DNA of 64,000 nt, taken from the NCBI GenBank assembly GCA_017412055.1, contig JAFQOW010000029.1, forward strand, positions 1 through 64,000, given 5' to 3'. Numbering within the stretch: the first letter of the stretch is position 1; each line of letters begins with the position of its first letter. A model generated the notes under the pieces. The model was not told where the DNA came from and searched no databases. It worked only from the letters and a program-made list of their open reading frames with translations. Position numbers and translations under genes: made by a program. Below, piece after piece: positions 26,401 through 35,830 of this stretch. Source of the stretch: Lachnospiraceae bacterium. GTDB taxonomy: Bacteria > Bacillota > Clostridia > Lachnospirales > Lachnospiraceae.

Positions 26401-27067
26401 GAACAGATATGATGAGGAACAGTTGGAAGTATTTTTAAGATGCTATGAAGCTGTATTATCAGCCATGATGTCTGAAAGCTCTGTTAGAAGATTAAAGAAG
26501 TACATTCCAGATGCCTACAAGCCAAAACACTTCTATATTGAAGCAGGAAAGGTTAATGAGGAAGCTGGTTTTGAACTTATCCCTAATGTGTCGCCAGATA
26601 CGAAGGTAAAAGCCTATGTTTTTGATGATGCATATTTAAAGAAGCCGTTTGGTGGCTGGGGAGACTTATATATTCAGGATTACCCTACAAAGAATTATGT
26701 AGACCAGATTGACAATCCGTCATCTGAAGAAGGTATCCTTTATAAGACAGGTCATGTTGCTAGAATTACAAAGGCAGGCAATGTGGAGTTCTTAGAGAAG
26801 GTAGGAAGAACAGTTATGCTTGAGACGCTTATGGGCAGAGTCTACGTAGATTTAAAGAAGGTAGAGGATGTATTACTTCAGTATGAAGGTGTGAAGGCTG
26901 TAAAAGCATATACCCGCTATGGCGGAGATAATATAGTTATGGTAGGTGCAGACGTTGTGGGCATAAGTGAAGAAGATATGGATAAGCTTAAAGAATTTGC
27001 AGCTGAAAGTCTTGATAAGGCTTGGGTGCCACAAATAATAAAAAGTGTTGCAGATATTGTCGAATAA
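23459..27067 (+). CDS. free-standing NRPS-like protein (A-T-C plus A C-terminal remnant)
   Basis: This 1202-residue multidomain enzyme begins with an AMP-binding adenylation domain (residues 1-510; LFTSGTTGKGKGVMLSH, YGMTECSP, KTGDLGYFD). A carrier domain follows, with the phosphopantetheine serine in AGIDSFGC near residue 565. A condensation-like domain (about 620-1040) has the HxxxDG motif HIIGDG near residue 738. The last 150 residues look like the C-terminal subdomain of a second adenylation domain (LYKTGHVAR, EFLEKVGR) without its core. ATG 23459 follows AAAGGTGAG. No thioesterase or other biosynthetic gene is adjacent. It probably activates an acyl, aryl or amino acid and transfers it to an acceptor; substrate and product are unknown. 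Confidence 0.85.
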   Translation: MNYENVRTVADLVLAAAKEHGEKVFIRYEKDDVIKDVTYVEFKGLCESVAAWVTEQDNKHSKKVRVGILGGSSKPFMAALFGIMGNGNVAVPLDIQLNLDTLKDCVTRADIDYLFYDWEFSERVEAVVNSCPELKGTVCLQNRKSVESIYRIWKTYEGVALNKNIDESECAMILFTSGTTGKGKGVMLSHRNLISNVFSTDFDKHEPDEVALNVLPVHHVFCIHGDFLLTLKDGNVICLNQDMMKLGAHLQLFQPTTMACVPMIAKALCNKIEMIKKQYPDMEIERARELVFGKQIRKIACGGGYLAPELAKKYREMGIIIGQGYGMTECSPKISAADYSRPDKAVSVGRIVNGCQVRIENGEIQVNSPSVMMGYYKDPEETAKVFTEDGWLKTGDLGYFDEEGFLFFTGRCKNLIVLSNGENVAPEQLENMFEDETLIEDILVYGEDDKICAEVYPNFQAAEAMGVEDIEKTVSEIVSKHNADLPTYKRILQVGVRYIPFEKTASKKIIRDKYFEQKAKQKESVKTYKKPENETQTIIFESIAECLGHENFGIDSDIYEAGIDSFGCVMLLSSLYDKLELSISLQELSDNPTVEKIEAFAKVSKESQVDYSKRDTYPLMGVQKYFGYILRGNTTSNLPFLFKLDNSVDLERLKKAVEDVFDIHPEMKVIIQPNNGILENVRLDDRKIDIPIIEIKDENWADTKANLIRPYMYNEGEDVYHSAIYKTDTANYLFFDLGHIIGDGMSMNVIFEDINALYKDEPVKKQSYTLYEYILDEMDRRERGKREEAIEYFCKQTENLKIKKSILNKKDFYGLEKGETGVINGKIGGLSRRAVQSFCNLHNVSENVFFLTAFSYCVSLFANDDDVVCTSTHSGRTDSRWYRVIGPLYMTYYYRFTRRPHETVPQLLRASADQILKTMDHQLTNVKADEIFFQYQGDILNITEIGGVEAEIIDMQLDAMPFHMQVMNEKKGYHYQLRYWKNRYDEEQLEVFLRCYEAVLSAMMSESSVRRLKKYIPDAYKPKHFYIEAGKVNEEAGFELIPNVSPDTKVKAYVFDDAYLKKPFGGWGDLYIQDYPTKNYVDQIDNPSSEEGILYKTGHVARITKAGNVEFLEKVGRTVMLETLMGRVYVDLKKVEDVLLQYEGVKAVKAYTRYGGDNIVMVGADVVGISEEDMDKLKEFAAESLDKAWVPQIIKSVADIVE

Positions 27068-27143
27068 GAGTATAATAGCATAATAAGAAAATGTGAAAAG
27101 ACAGGTTTATACTGTTAAAAAATTTAATCAAGGTGGTAATGTA

Positions 27144-29090
27144 ATGAATAGTTGTTTTTTATCAGAATCAGATAGATACGTATTTGGCCAGGGTAATCAT
27201 TACGAGATATACAATAAGCTAGGTGCGCATTTAACCACAGTTGATGGAAGAGATGGCGTATATTTTGCTGTATGGGCTCCAAATGCTGTGCAGGTAAGAG
27301 TTGTAGGAGATTTTAATAATTGGAATGCATATGAAGGTGAGATGTACCCTATAGAGACATCAGGTATATGGGCGACATTTATTCCAGGCGCAAAAGAATG
27401 GGATACATATAAGTATTCTATTCAGACAAGAGCTGGAAAGATTGTATTAAAGTCGGACCCATATGGTTTTCATTGCGAAACAAGACCTAATAATGCATCT
27501 AAGATAGTTAACATTGATCGTTTTCAGTGGACTGACGAGAAGTGGATTAAAAAGATGGATGAGCAACAGCACGATAAGCTTGCTAAACCTATGTCTATTT
27601 ATGAGGTTCATTTAGGTTCTTGGAAGAAGGATTTTGGAAATAATCCTATGGGCTTCTTAGATTATAGAACTTTGGCTCATCAGTTGGCAGAATATGTTAA
27701 GTATATGGGTTATACTCATATAGAACTTATGGGTATCTTGGAGCATCCTTTTGATGGTTCTTGGGGATATCAGGTTACGGGATATTTTTCTCCAACATCA
27801 AGACACGGTGCGCCAGAAGACTTTATGTATTTTGTAAATCATATGCATAATAATGGAATCGGAGTTATTCTTGATTGGGTACCTGCTCATTTCCCTAAGG
27901 ATGAGAATGGACTTGCAGAATTTGATGGAACATGTCTTTACGAGTATCCAGACCCAAGAAAGGGAGAGCACCCTGACTGGGGAACAAAGGTATTTAACTA
28001 CGAGAAAAATGAGGTTAGAAATTTCCTCATTGCCAATGCATTGTTCTGGATTGAGAAGTATCATATCGATGCTTTAAGAGTTGATGCGGTTGCATCTATG
28101 CTCTATCTTGATTATGGCAGAAGCTATGGTAACTGGGTTCCTAATATATATGGTGATAATAAGAATCTTGAAGCTATTGAATTCTTCAAGCATCTTAATA
28201 GTATTATAGAAAGAAGATGTAACAGAGCATTCCTTATCGCAGAGGAGTCTACAGCATGGCCAAAGGTTACAGAGAGACCTGAGGATGGTGGTTTAGGCTT
28301 TGGATTTAAGTGGAACATGGGTTGGATGAATGACTTCCTTGAGTACATTAAGCAGGATCCATTGTTCAAGAGAAATTGTCACAATAAGATGACATTCTCA
28401 CTTACTTATGCATTTAGCGAGAAGTACATTTTGGTATTGTCTCATGATGAGGTTGTACATCTTAAGTGTTCTATGCTTAACAAGATGCCAGGTTACAAGG
28501 TTGATAAGTTTGCAAATCTTAAGATGGCATACACATATATGATTGGTCATCCTGGTAAGAAGCTTCTATTCATGGGGCAGGATTTTGGTATGATAAGCGA
28601 GTGGATGGAGGATAAGAGTATCGAATGGTACCTTCTTAACGAGCCGCTTCATGAGGAACTTAAGGAATATATGAGAAAGCTTCTTCACATTTATAAAAGA
28701 TATGCCGTTCTTTATAAATATGAGAACGATTATAGAAGCTTCCAGTGGATAAACTGTGACGATTGTGATAGAAGCATCTTTAGCTTTATAAGAAAAAATC
28801 CAGATAACTACAGAGGAGCTATTATGTTTATCTGTAACTTCACACCGGTAGACAGACCTGACTACTGTGTAGGTGTTCCTGTGGAAGGTGCTTATAAGAG
28901 AATTCTTACAAATTATAGCTATCTTAATGAGAATGATAATTCGGAGGCTGCTGAGTATAAGAAACAGTTATACTGGGAGAATGAAGAGGATTCTAAATAT
29001 ACAGCTGTAGAAGGTGAATGTGACAGATTACCATACAGACTTAACATTCACTTAAGACCATTTGAGTCTATGATTATAAGATTACCTTAA
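27144..29090 (+). CDS. glgB: 1,4-alpha-glucan branching enzyme GlgB
   Basis: This 648-residue GH13 enzyme forms alpha-1,6 branches in glycogen. An N-terminal CBM48-like domain (residues 20-110, FAVWAPNAVQVRVVGDFN) precedes the catalytic barrel. The nucleophile Asp is in ALRVDAV, the acid/base Glu in IAEEST and the transition-state Asp in LSHDEVV. A C-terminal beta domain completes it. ATG 27144 follows AAGGTGG. It lies 76 bp after the NRPS-like gene with no clear terminator between, so the two may be co-transcribed. Other glycogen genes are not in the window. Confidence 0.94.
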   Translation: MNSCFLSESDRYVFGQGNHYEIYNKLGAHLTTVDGRDGVYFAVWAPNAVQVRVVGDFNNWNAYEGEMYPIETSGIWATFIPGAKEWDTYKYSIQTRAGKIVLKSDPYGFHCETRPNNASKIVNIDRFQWTDEKWIKKMDEQQHDKLAKPMSIYEVHLGSWKKDFGNNPMGFLDYRTLAHQLAEYVKYMGYTHIELMGILEHPFDGSWGYQVTGYFSPTSRHGAPEDFMYFVNHMHNNGIGVILDWVPAHFPKDENGLAEFDGTCLYEYPDPRKGEHPDWGTKVFNYEKNEVRNFLIANALFWIEKYHIDALRVDAVASMLYLDYGRSYGNWVPNIYGDNKNLEAIEFFKHLNSIIERRCNRAFLIAEESTAWPKVTERPEDGGLGFGFKWNMGWMNDFLEYIKQDPLFKRNCHNKMTFSLTYAFSEKYILVLSHDEVVHLKCSMLNKMPGYKVDKFANLKMAYTYMIGHPGKKLLFMGQDFGMISEWMEDKSIEWYLLNEPLHEELKEYMRKLLHIYKRYAVLYKYENDYRSFQWINCDDCDRSIFSFIRKNPDNYRGAIMFICNFTPVDRPDYCVGVPVEGAYKRILTNYSYLNENDNSEAAEYKKQLYWENEEDSKYTAVEGECDRLPYRLNIHLRPFESMIIRLP

Positions 29091-29158
29091 GATTTACATT
29101 TAAATAGAAGTAATAAAAGAGAAATAATTGATTTTGTCTCTTTACTATGTTACACTGT

Positions 29159-29185
29159 AAGGCGTGGAAGTTCATTCCACGCCTT
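29159..29185 (+). terminator. terminator after glgB
   Basis: A perfect 11-bp stem (29159-29169 with 29175-29185) and a five-base loop lie 68 bp after glgB. The trailing sequence is A/T-rich rather than a clean T run, so termination may be weak. Confidence 0.65.
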
Positions 29186-29197
29186 AATATATAAAAT

Positions 29198-29222
29198 AGT
29201 AGTTGCATCGCAGCTGCGATTA
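29198..29222. repeat. short dispersed hairpin, copy 1
   Basis: This palindromic segment, AGTAGTTGCATCGCAGCTGC and the five bases that follow, shares its core with two better-formed copies at 39309-39335 and 39801-39829. All three are intergenic. Confidence 0.55.
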
Positions 29223-29241
29223 GATTTTTGGAGGAAAAGCA

Positions 29242-31536
29242 ATGGTTAAACTTAGTAATGGTGGTGCTTACTTACTTGGTGGTTCTGAAATAGTAGAAGT
29301 TTCAGCAGAGTCAGAAGCATTATTAAAAAATAAGCTTGGTAGTAAATATATTACTAAAGAAGAAGCAGCAAAGAATACAATCGCTTATGGAATTTTAGAG
29401 GAGCATAATACTTCAGGAAATATGGAGAAGCTTCAGATTAAGTTTGATAAGCTTACATCACATGATATTACATTCGTAGGAATTATCCAGACAGCACGTG
29501 CGTCAGGTCTTGAGAAATTCCCTATTCCATATGTACTTACTAACTGTCATAACTCTCTTTGTGCAGTAGGTGGTACAATCAATGAAGATGATCATATGTA
29601 TGGTCTTACATGTGCTAAGAAGTATGGTGGTGTATATGTTCCACCTCATCAGGCAGTTATTCATCAGTTTGCAAGAGAGATGCTTGCAGGTGGTGGCAAG
29701 ATGATTCTCGGTTCTGACAGTCATACTCGTTATGGCGCATTAGGTACTATGGCTATGGGTGAAGGTGGTCCTGAGCTTGTAAAGCAGCTCCTTTCACAGA
29801 CATATGATATCAATATGCCAGGAGTAGTAGCTATTTATCTTACAGGTTCTCCTGCTAAGGGCGTAGGTCCACAGGACGTTGCTTTAGCTATTATCGGTGC
29901 TGTATTTGGTAATGGTTATGTTAAGAATAAGGTTATGGAGTTCGTAGGACCTGGTGTGGCTTCACTTAGTGCTGATTTTAGAATTGGTGTGGATGTTATG
30001 ACAACTGAAACTACATGTCTTTCATCTATCTGGCAGACAGATGAGAAGATTAAGGAGTTTTACGATATACACGGAAGAGTATCTGAGTACAAGGAGTTAA
30101 ATCCTGGTGAGGTTACTTACTACGACGGCGTTGTATATGTTGACTTAAGCAAGATTAAGCCAATGATAGCTATGCCATTCCATCCAAGCAATGTATATAC
30201 AATCGATGATGTTAATGCAAATCTTTTAGATGTATTACATGATGTAGAGAAGAGAGCTTTAGTAAGCCTTGACGGCAAGGTTGATTACAAGCTTACAGAT
30301 AAAATTAGAAATGGTAAGCTCTATGTAGAGCAGGGAGTTATCGCTGGTTGTGCAGGTGGTGGATTTGAGAACATCTGTGATGCAGCTGATATCTTAAAGG
30401 GCAAGTTTATAGGAGCTGATGAGTTCACACTTAGTGTATATCCAGCAAGTACACCAATTTATGTTGAGCTTGCTAGAAACGGACGTCTTGCAGACCTTAT
30501 GCAGACAGGTGCTATTGTTAAAACAGCATTCTGTGGACCTTGCTTCGGTGCTGGTGATACACCTTCTAACAATGCACTTAGTATTAGACATTCAACAAGA
30601 AACTTCCCTAACAGAGAAGGTTCTAAGCTCCAGAATGGACAGATTTCATCAGTTGCACTTATGGATGCACGTTCTATCGCAGCTACAGCAGCTAACAAGG
30701 GATATCTTACATCAGCAACTGACCTTGATATGGAATATACATCACCTAAGTATCATTTTGATTCTGCTATCTATGAGAACAGAGTATTTGATTCAAAGGG
30801 TGTAGCTGATCCATCAGTGGAGATTAAGTTTGGTCCAAACATTAAGGATTGGCCAAAGATGATTGCTCTTACAGAAAATGTACTTCTTAAGGTTGTTTCT
30901 GAGATTCATGATCCAGTTACAACAACAGATGAGTTAATTCCATCTGGTGAGACATCTTCATATCGTTCAAATCCACTTGGTCTTGCAGAGTTTACACTTT
31001 CAAGAAAAGACCCTGAGTATGTAGGTAAGGCTAAGATAGTTCAGGATATGGAAAAAATGAGAGAAGAGGGCGTATGTCCATGCGAGAAGTATCCAGAGAT
31101 TAAGAATGTAATGGCTGCTATCAAGACAAAGTGTGCTGACGCAAGCCATGAGAATACAAGCTTTGGTTCTACAATTTATGCTGTTAAGCCAGGTGATGGT
31201 TCTGCTAGAGAGCAGGCTGCGTCATGTCAGAAGGTATTAGGTGGTTTTGCAAATATTGCTAAGGAATATGCTACAAAGAGATATCGTTCAAATCTTATTA
31301 ACTGGGGTATGCTTCCATTCATTTATGAAGAGGATGAGCTTCCATTTGCCAATGGCGATTATATCTTTGTTCCAAATATAGCAAATGCTATTAAGGAAAA
31401 GGCTACAGAAATTCCTGCATATGTTATTAAGAATGAGTCTTCTATTGAAGAATTCACATTAAAGATGGGCGAATTAACAGACGACGAGAGAGATATTATT
31501 CTTAAGGGTTGTCTCATTAACTATAATAGAAGATAG
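29242..31536 (+). CDS. aconitase-family hydratase (YbhJ-like)
   Basis: This 764-residue protein has the aconitase-family [4Fe-4S] hydratase fold with the swivel domain at the C-terminus. Candidate cluster cysteines are in GVIAGCAGG and the CGPC motif of [10 protein letters not shown]. The substrate-binding [10 protein letters not shown] motif is well conserved. Overall length and motif order suit the YbhJ-like branch more than standard AcnA/AcnB, so the substrate may not be citrate. A TTGGAGG ribosome site precedes ATG 29242. Neighbours do not reveal a pathway. Confidence 0.8.
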   Translation: MVKLSNGGAYLLGGSEIVEVSAESEALLKNKLGSKYITKEEAAKNTIAYGILEEHNTSGNMEKLQIKFDKLTSHDITFVGIIQTARASGLEKFPIPYVLTNCHNSLCAVGGTINEDDHMYGLTCAKKYGGVYVPPHQAVIHQFAREMLAGGGKMILGSDSHTRYGALGTMAMGEGGPELVKQLLSQTYDINMPGVVAIYLTGSPAKGVGPQDVALAIIGAVFGNGYVKNKVMEFVGPGVASLSADFRIGVDVMTTETTCLSSIWQTDEKIKEFYDIHGRVSEYKELNPGEVTYYDGVVYVDLSKIKPMIAMPFHPSNVYTIDDVNANLLDVLHDVEKRALVSLDGKVDYKLTDKIRNGKLYVEQGVIAGCAGGGFENICDAADILKGKFIGADEFTLSVYPASTPIYVELARNGRLADLMQTGAIVKTAFCGPCFGAGDTPSNNALSIRHSTRNFPNREGSKLQNGQISSVALMDARSIAATAANKGYLTSATDLDMEYTSPKYHFDSAIYENRVFDSKGVADPSVEIKFGPNIKDWPKMIALTENVLLKVVSEIHDPVTTTDELIPSGETSSYRSNPLGLAEFTLSRKDPEYVGKAKIVQDMEKMREEGVCPCEKYPEIKNVMAAIKTKCADASHENTSFGSTIYAVKPGDGSAREQAASCQKVLGGFANIAKEYATKRYRSNLINWGMLPFIYEEDELPFANGDYIFVPNIANAIKEKATEIPAYVIKNESSIEEFTLKMGELTDDERDIILKGCLINYNRR

Positions 31537-31570
31537 TAATTAATGTCGTGATTTCGCGGCATATATAGGG

Positions 31571-31639
31571 AAACTGCCGTGTTTTATCTCTAGAGAGGAT
31601 CACTTAGCTGCCATCTAGAGAAAAGTGCGGCAGTTTTAA
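31571..31639 (+). terminator. compound stem-loop terminator after hydratase gene
   Basis: A 9-bp outer stem (31571-31579 with 31628-31636) encloses an inner 8-bp palindromic stem TCTCTAGA/TCTAGAGA (31587-31594 with 31614-31621) and runs into TTTT. It separates the hydratase from the VWA gene. Confidence 0.7.
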
Positions 31640-31667
31640 ACATATAAATACATAAGGAGGAAAAGGT

Positions 31668-34600
31668 ATGAGCGTAGTTTTACAAGCCTATATAGGTGCA
31701 CTGCCGATATTTATCGCATTGGTGGTATATCTTGTGAAAAAGAAAAAATTCTTGTTGCCGGGGATAATATTTGCAATCCAGGTAATTGTATGTTCTTATA
31801 TGATAGGCGCAAATGCACCTAAGCCGATAAGTGAAGTTAAGGCTATGGAATTATATGAAACATATAAAGAAATTCAGGATGAAAAATATGTGGAGGCAAT
31901 GGCGCTTATAAATAAAGCATTTTTGTCAGCAGGAGACCAAGTGGAGATAACACTTGCAAAGGCTAGATTGTATGCTGTTCAGGGTAGCTGGGAGGAAGCT
32001 ATTGCACTTTATGAAAAAGTAATGGCTTCTAGAGAGCATTTGTTGGCTGCTTCTGAAAAAACCATGGTAAATAGCATTTTAGCAGGTAACGTATTGACTG
32101 CTAAGCAGCTGTCATATCAGGCATCTAATATCCATTACCTTAAGGAACAGGGAGTAAATCCGGTAGATTTTGGATTTAAGGATTTATCTGATAATGAAAT
32201 AAAGGAAAATGCAGATTATCTAAATGATATACAGTTTAATGTAGTTCCTGAGGTTATAGATGACAAAATTGACCAGATGGAAAAGGATTATCCAATTCTC
32301 ACAGATATTGATAAAATAGATAAGCTGGTAGATAATGTTATGAGCTATAGCTATAACAATTTCCAGGGAGTTCCAATTGTTGAAGAGCCTAAGGACGAGG
32401 AGTCAAAAGAGGAAGAGAAAACAGAGGAAGAAAAGCTTAAGGAAAGATACGAGCTTGTCTATAATATAAATGGAGATATCGATTGGGAGAAGACACACAA
32501 GGCTACAAAGAAGAAGATAAATGAGAAGCTAGAGTCTTACAAGGAAGAATATCCATCCCTTTTTGAGGAAGATAAATATTTGGAAGCATATATATTTTCT
32601 AATCTTCATGCAGGAAAGAAGCTTGATGATATATTGTTAGAGGGCGGATACAGGGTATATGAAATTATCTCTAATATGTATATGTCAGGGATTATTACGG
32701 AGAAGGATTTTTCAAATAAATTTTCTGAAGAATATAAGGAAGTTTTTGAGGAAGTTCGTAAGCAGTGTAAAGAGGTTGCCAAGGAATTAGCCGAGACTGA
32801 AGATATCAGTAAGGTATATGTGGATGGCCAGTCAGTAGAAGAGATTATAAATGCACTTGATGAGCAAAATGAATTTGCATTACAGCAGATGTCTCAGAAT
32901 ATGAATGAATTCCTTGAAGAGGATGAAGTAGAAGAGGGAGATTTATCCCAGTTTTACCTTAATATGTCTGTTATAGCAGGTAAAATAGGTGATGATGAAG
33001 AGGCAAAGGAACTATTTAATGAGGCTGTAGAAAAGAGTGAAACCAGTGGAAATAAGGAATTCTCACAGGTTTTAGATATAATCGATGATGCCTATGAAGA
33101 GGGAACTGGCGATTTAGATTATATAGAAGTGGCTGATAAGGTAGCTACACTTTATGACAATCAGTTTCATTATGATATAGTCTCAAATGAGACTGTGGAG
33201 GATGTAAAGGGTGTGGCTGGTAGCGCAGTATCAGAGACACTTGCAAGGGTTAATATCGGAAGAATCGATGTTAGCAAATTCCCTGAAATAACAGTTAGTA
33301 TACAGCACTCAGGTGACACAACATTATCTAAGGACATTATGACCTTAAAGGATTGTGGCATTGAGATAGAAAAGTATACATTGGAAAAGAAGACATACGA
33401 AAGCTCAAAGGTTATTCTTTTATGTGACGTATCAGGAAGTATGAGAGGTAGCATTGACCAGTTAAAGGATGCTGTATCCAGATACATAAAATCTATGGGA
33501 GCAGATGAAAAGGTAAATATCGTGTTGTTCTCAGATAAAATTGATGCAACTTCTGGATTTAGCACAAATAAGGAAGAGCTACTTGAGTTTGCTGAGAGAG
33601 AGATAAGTGTTCGCGGTGGTACACATATATGTGAATCCATATATGATTGTCTTGGCCAATTTGCTGACAATAATATAGCAAATACACTTATAGTTATGAC
33701 TGATGGTGATGATTATGGAAGCTTTACAGCTGCTGATATTGAGACAAAAATTGGCGGTACGGCAGATAAGAATAAGGTTACAGTATATACTATTGGTCTA
33801 GGAAATGATATTACACCTGCATATCTTAAGAATTTGGCAAGAGTAGGTGGTGGTGAATTCCTATATTGTTCAAATATTTCAGTGTTGGAAAATGCATTCC
33901 AGTTTATTCATGAAAGAATTAACAGTGAATATACTATAACATTTAGTGCAGAAGACTTAGATTTAGTAGATAGAACACTTGAGATTGAGATAGATGACGG
34001 AACCATGAAGACGCCTGCAAAGGATGTACTTGAGTATAAATTAAAGACAGGTGCTACAGAGGAAGACAGTGAAGTAGAATTTTCTACAGAGCTTCCAAAA
34101 TCTATAACTATAGATGGAATAGATGTACACCAGTTATCTGTGTCAACAGAAAGACAGCTTGTGAATATATTAGGTTCTGGCTTTAAGGATGCTAAGATAA
34201 CAAATGTGTATCTTGAGGCTAAGGGTGGCAAATCTAATTGTAAGATTAAAGAGATTACTGATGAGGCTATAACTTTCCAGGTATCACCAAGTGTGGGAGA
34301 AGGTATTTATTCAGTTTTTGTAACAATAGATGGAAAGAAATACAAGGTCGACAGACTTACAATCGGTGAAGTAAATACAGATGAAGTAATATTCGGTGCA
34401 TATTATTTTACAGCAGATAAAATAACATATAATGATGATAGGACTGTTTTATCTGGAAATGTAGTTCTTAATGACTATTTGTATTTTAATGGAGATGTAG
34501 TTCTTGAAGGTAATTTAAATAGAGATAGCTCTGTGAACCTTCAGACATCTGATGCGGCATATGTGCATCATAATACATCAGCATATTCAGCTTTTGATAG

Positions 34601-35795
34601 AATTCTTCTTGGCACAAAGCAAAAGACAAAGGCTTTTGATTATTTGAAGGTAAATATTTATGATGATGGTAAAAACTATAATGATTATGAAAATTATGAA
34701 GTAGAATTGCCATGGGAATCAAAAATCGGAGTTATAGATTTAGGTATTGTTTCTATTGAGGAAAATTTGGTTTATTTATATCCAGATAGAGTACAGATTA
34801 CATCTTCGGTTGGTGTACTTAAAGATAATACTATCACAGAAGAAGGTCCATCAAAGGATTTAGATTCGGGAACGAAGGTTAGTAATAAGGGTGACTTGGG
34901 ATTTGAGTTATCAATAGTAGGACAGGGCGAAGGTGAGCAGCGAAGATATGGAGATAAATATCTAAATCTTTCAGTAGCACTGCCACTTGAAGTAACATTC
35001 ACAGTATATGGTGTACCTGTCACTGTAAAGGATTTAAAGGCATCACTTGAAAATTATAATATTACGCAGGCAATTAATAATCTTGTAAGCGGACAGGGCT
35101 TTACAGATGGAATAAAGCAGTATCTTACAAATAAAGAAGGTGCAGACCTTAAGGTTTCAGGAACTGTTGCGCTAGTAAGTACAGCTGCATTGCCAGAGGG
35201 TGCAGAGACGCTCATTAGACAATGGTTAGGAGATGATATTGACCTTATCGCAGCAGAGGATGTATATGGCAGCGTAGGCATAAATTATCCACATATTGCA
35301 GCAGGAGCGAAAGTAACTATGTTAGGTTGTGTAGAATTAGCTTCTATCGATATGGAGATGGGTGCTATAGCTTATCCAAACTATGTTGCAGAGCTTTTAA
35401 ATACCAAGGATGGTGAGAAGCATTATGGATTTACATTCTTAGGTAAAAAGGGATTACAGTTTGACTGGGATGCAGTAGGTGCTAATGTTACAGGTGCTGT
35501 GTCAGGAACTGTATTGGTGGATGAATTCCTTTGCGCTTCATATGTAAGCGGAAATGTGGGCGCTAAGACAAAGATAAATCTTTTCGGAACAAGCTTAGAT
35601 CTTGAAGGAAATGCTTATGCTGAAGCTTATGCAGGAGTGTGGGTTAATGATGATGACGAATGGCACTTAGCTGCAACAATAGTTGCTGGTGTAGATGGAA
35701 AGGCAGAGGTAGGTATATTCGGAATTAACATATTAGATAAAGAAATTCATGAAAAATATTTTATCTTAGATGAAGATGAAGTAATTAATGATTAA
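31668..35795 (+). CDS. large membrane protein with TPR and von Willebrand factor A domains
   Basis: This 1375-residue protein begins with two transmembrane segments (about residues 5-50). A TPR-like segment (60-130, with SWEEAIALYEKV) and a long acidic helical region with a Glu/Lys-rich stretch near 250 follow. A VWA domain (about 575-760) has the MIDAS motif DVSGS at residue 587 and a downstream TDGDD. The C-terminal 600 residues are beta-rich, contain an IPT-like segment (LVNILGSGFKDAKITNV) and carry no obvious anchor. It lies in one operon with a secreted Ig-like protein and two SPFH proteins, suggesting a surface assembly or stress-related complex. Function unknown. Confidence 0.75.
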   Translation: MSVVLQAYIGALPIFIALVVYLVKKKKFLLPGIIFAIQVIVCSYMIGANAPKPISEVKAMELYETYKEIQDEKYVEAMALINKAFLSAGDQVEITLAKARLYAVQGSWEEAIALYEKVMASREHLLAASEKTMVNSILAGNVLTAKQLSYQASNIHYLKEQGVNPVDFGFKDLSDNEIKENADYLNDIQFNVVPEVIDDKIDQMEKDYPILTDIDKIDKLVDNVMSYSYNNFQGVPIVEEPKDEESKEEEKTEEEKLKERYELVYNINGDIDWEKTHKATKKKINEKLESYKEEYPSLFEEDKYLEAYIFSNLHAGKKLDDILLEGGYRVYEIISNMYMSGIITEKDFSNKFSEEYKEVFEEVRKQCKEVAKELAETEDISKVYVDGQSVEEIINALDEQNEFALQQMSQNMNEFLEEDEVEEGDLSQFYLNMSVIAGKIGDDEEAKELFNEAVEKSETSGNKEFSQVLDIIDDAYEEGTGDLDYIEVADKVATLYDNQFHYDIVSNETVEDVKGVAGSAVSETLARVNIGRIDVSKFPEITVSIQHSGDTTLSKDIMTLKDCGIEIEKYTLEKKTYESSKVILLCDVSGSMRGSIDQLKDAVSRYIKSMGADEKVNIVLFSDKIDATSGFSTNKEELLEFAEREISVRGGTHICESIYDCLGQFADNNIANTLIVMTDGDDYGSFTAADIETKIGGTADKNKVTVYTIGLGNDITPAYLKNLARVGGGEFLYCSNISVLENAFQFIHERINSEYTITFSAEDLDLVDRTLEIEIDDGTMKTPAKDVLEYKLKTGATEEDSEVEFSTELPKSITIDGIDVHQLSVSTERQLVNILGSGFKDAKITNVYLEAKGGKSNCKIKEITDEAITFQVSPSVGEGIYSVFVTIDGKKYKVDRLTIGEVNTDEVIFGAYYFTADKITYNDDRTVLSGNVVLNDYLYFNGDVVLEGNLNRDSSVNLQTSDAAYVHHNTSAYSAFDRILLGTKQKTKAFDYLKVNIYDDGKNYNDYENYEVELPWESKIGVIDLGIVSIEENLVYLYPDRVQITSSVGVLKDNTITEEGPSKDLDSGTKVSNKGDLGFELSIVGQGEGEQRRYGDKYLNLSVALPLEVTFTVYGVPVTVKDLKASLENYNITQAINNLVSGQGFTDGIKQYLTNKEGADLKVSGTVALVSTAALPEGAETLIRQWLGDDIDLIAAEDVYGSVGINYPHIAAGAKVTMLGCVELASIDMEMGAIAYPNYVAELLNTKDGEKHYGFTFLGKKGLQFDWDAVGANVTGAVSGTVLVDEFLCASYVSGNVGAKTKINLFGTSLDLEGNAYAEAYAGVWVNDDDEWHLAATIVAGVDGKAEVGIFGINILDKEIHEKYFILDEDEVIND

Positions 35796-35830
35796 GTTCT
35801 TGTTTTGGATACTGATGAAAGGTGAAACGT

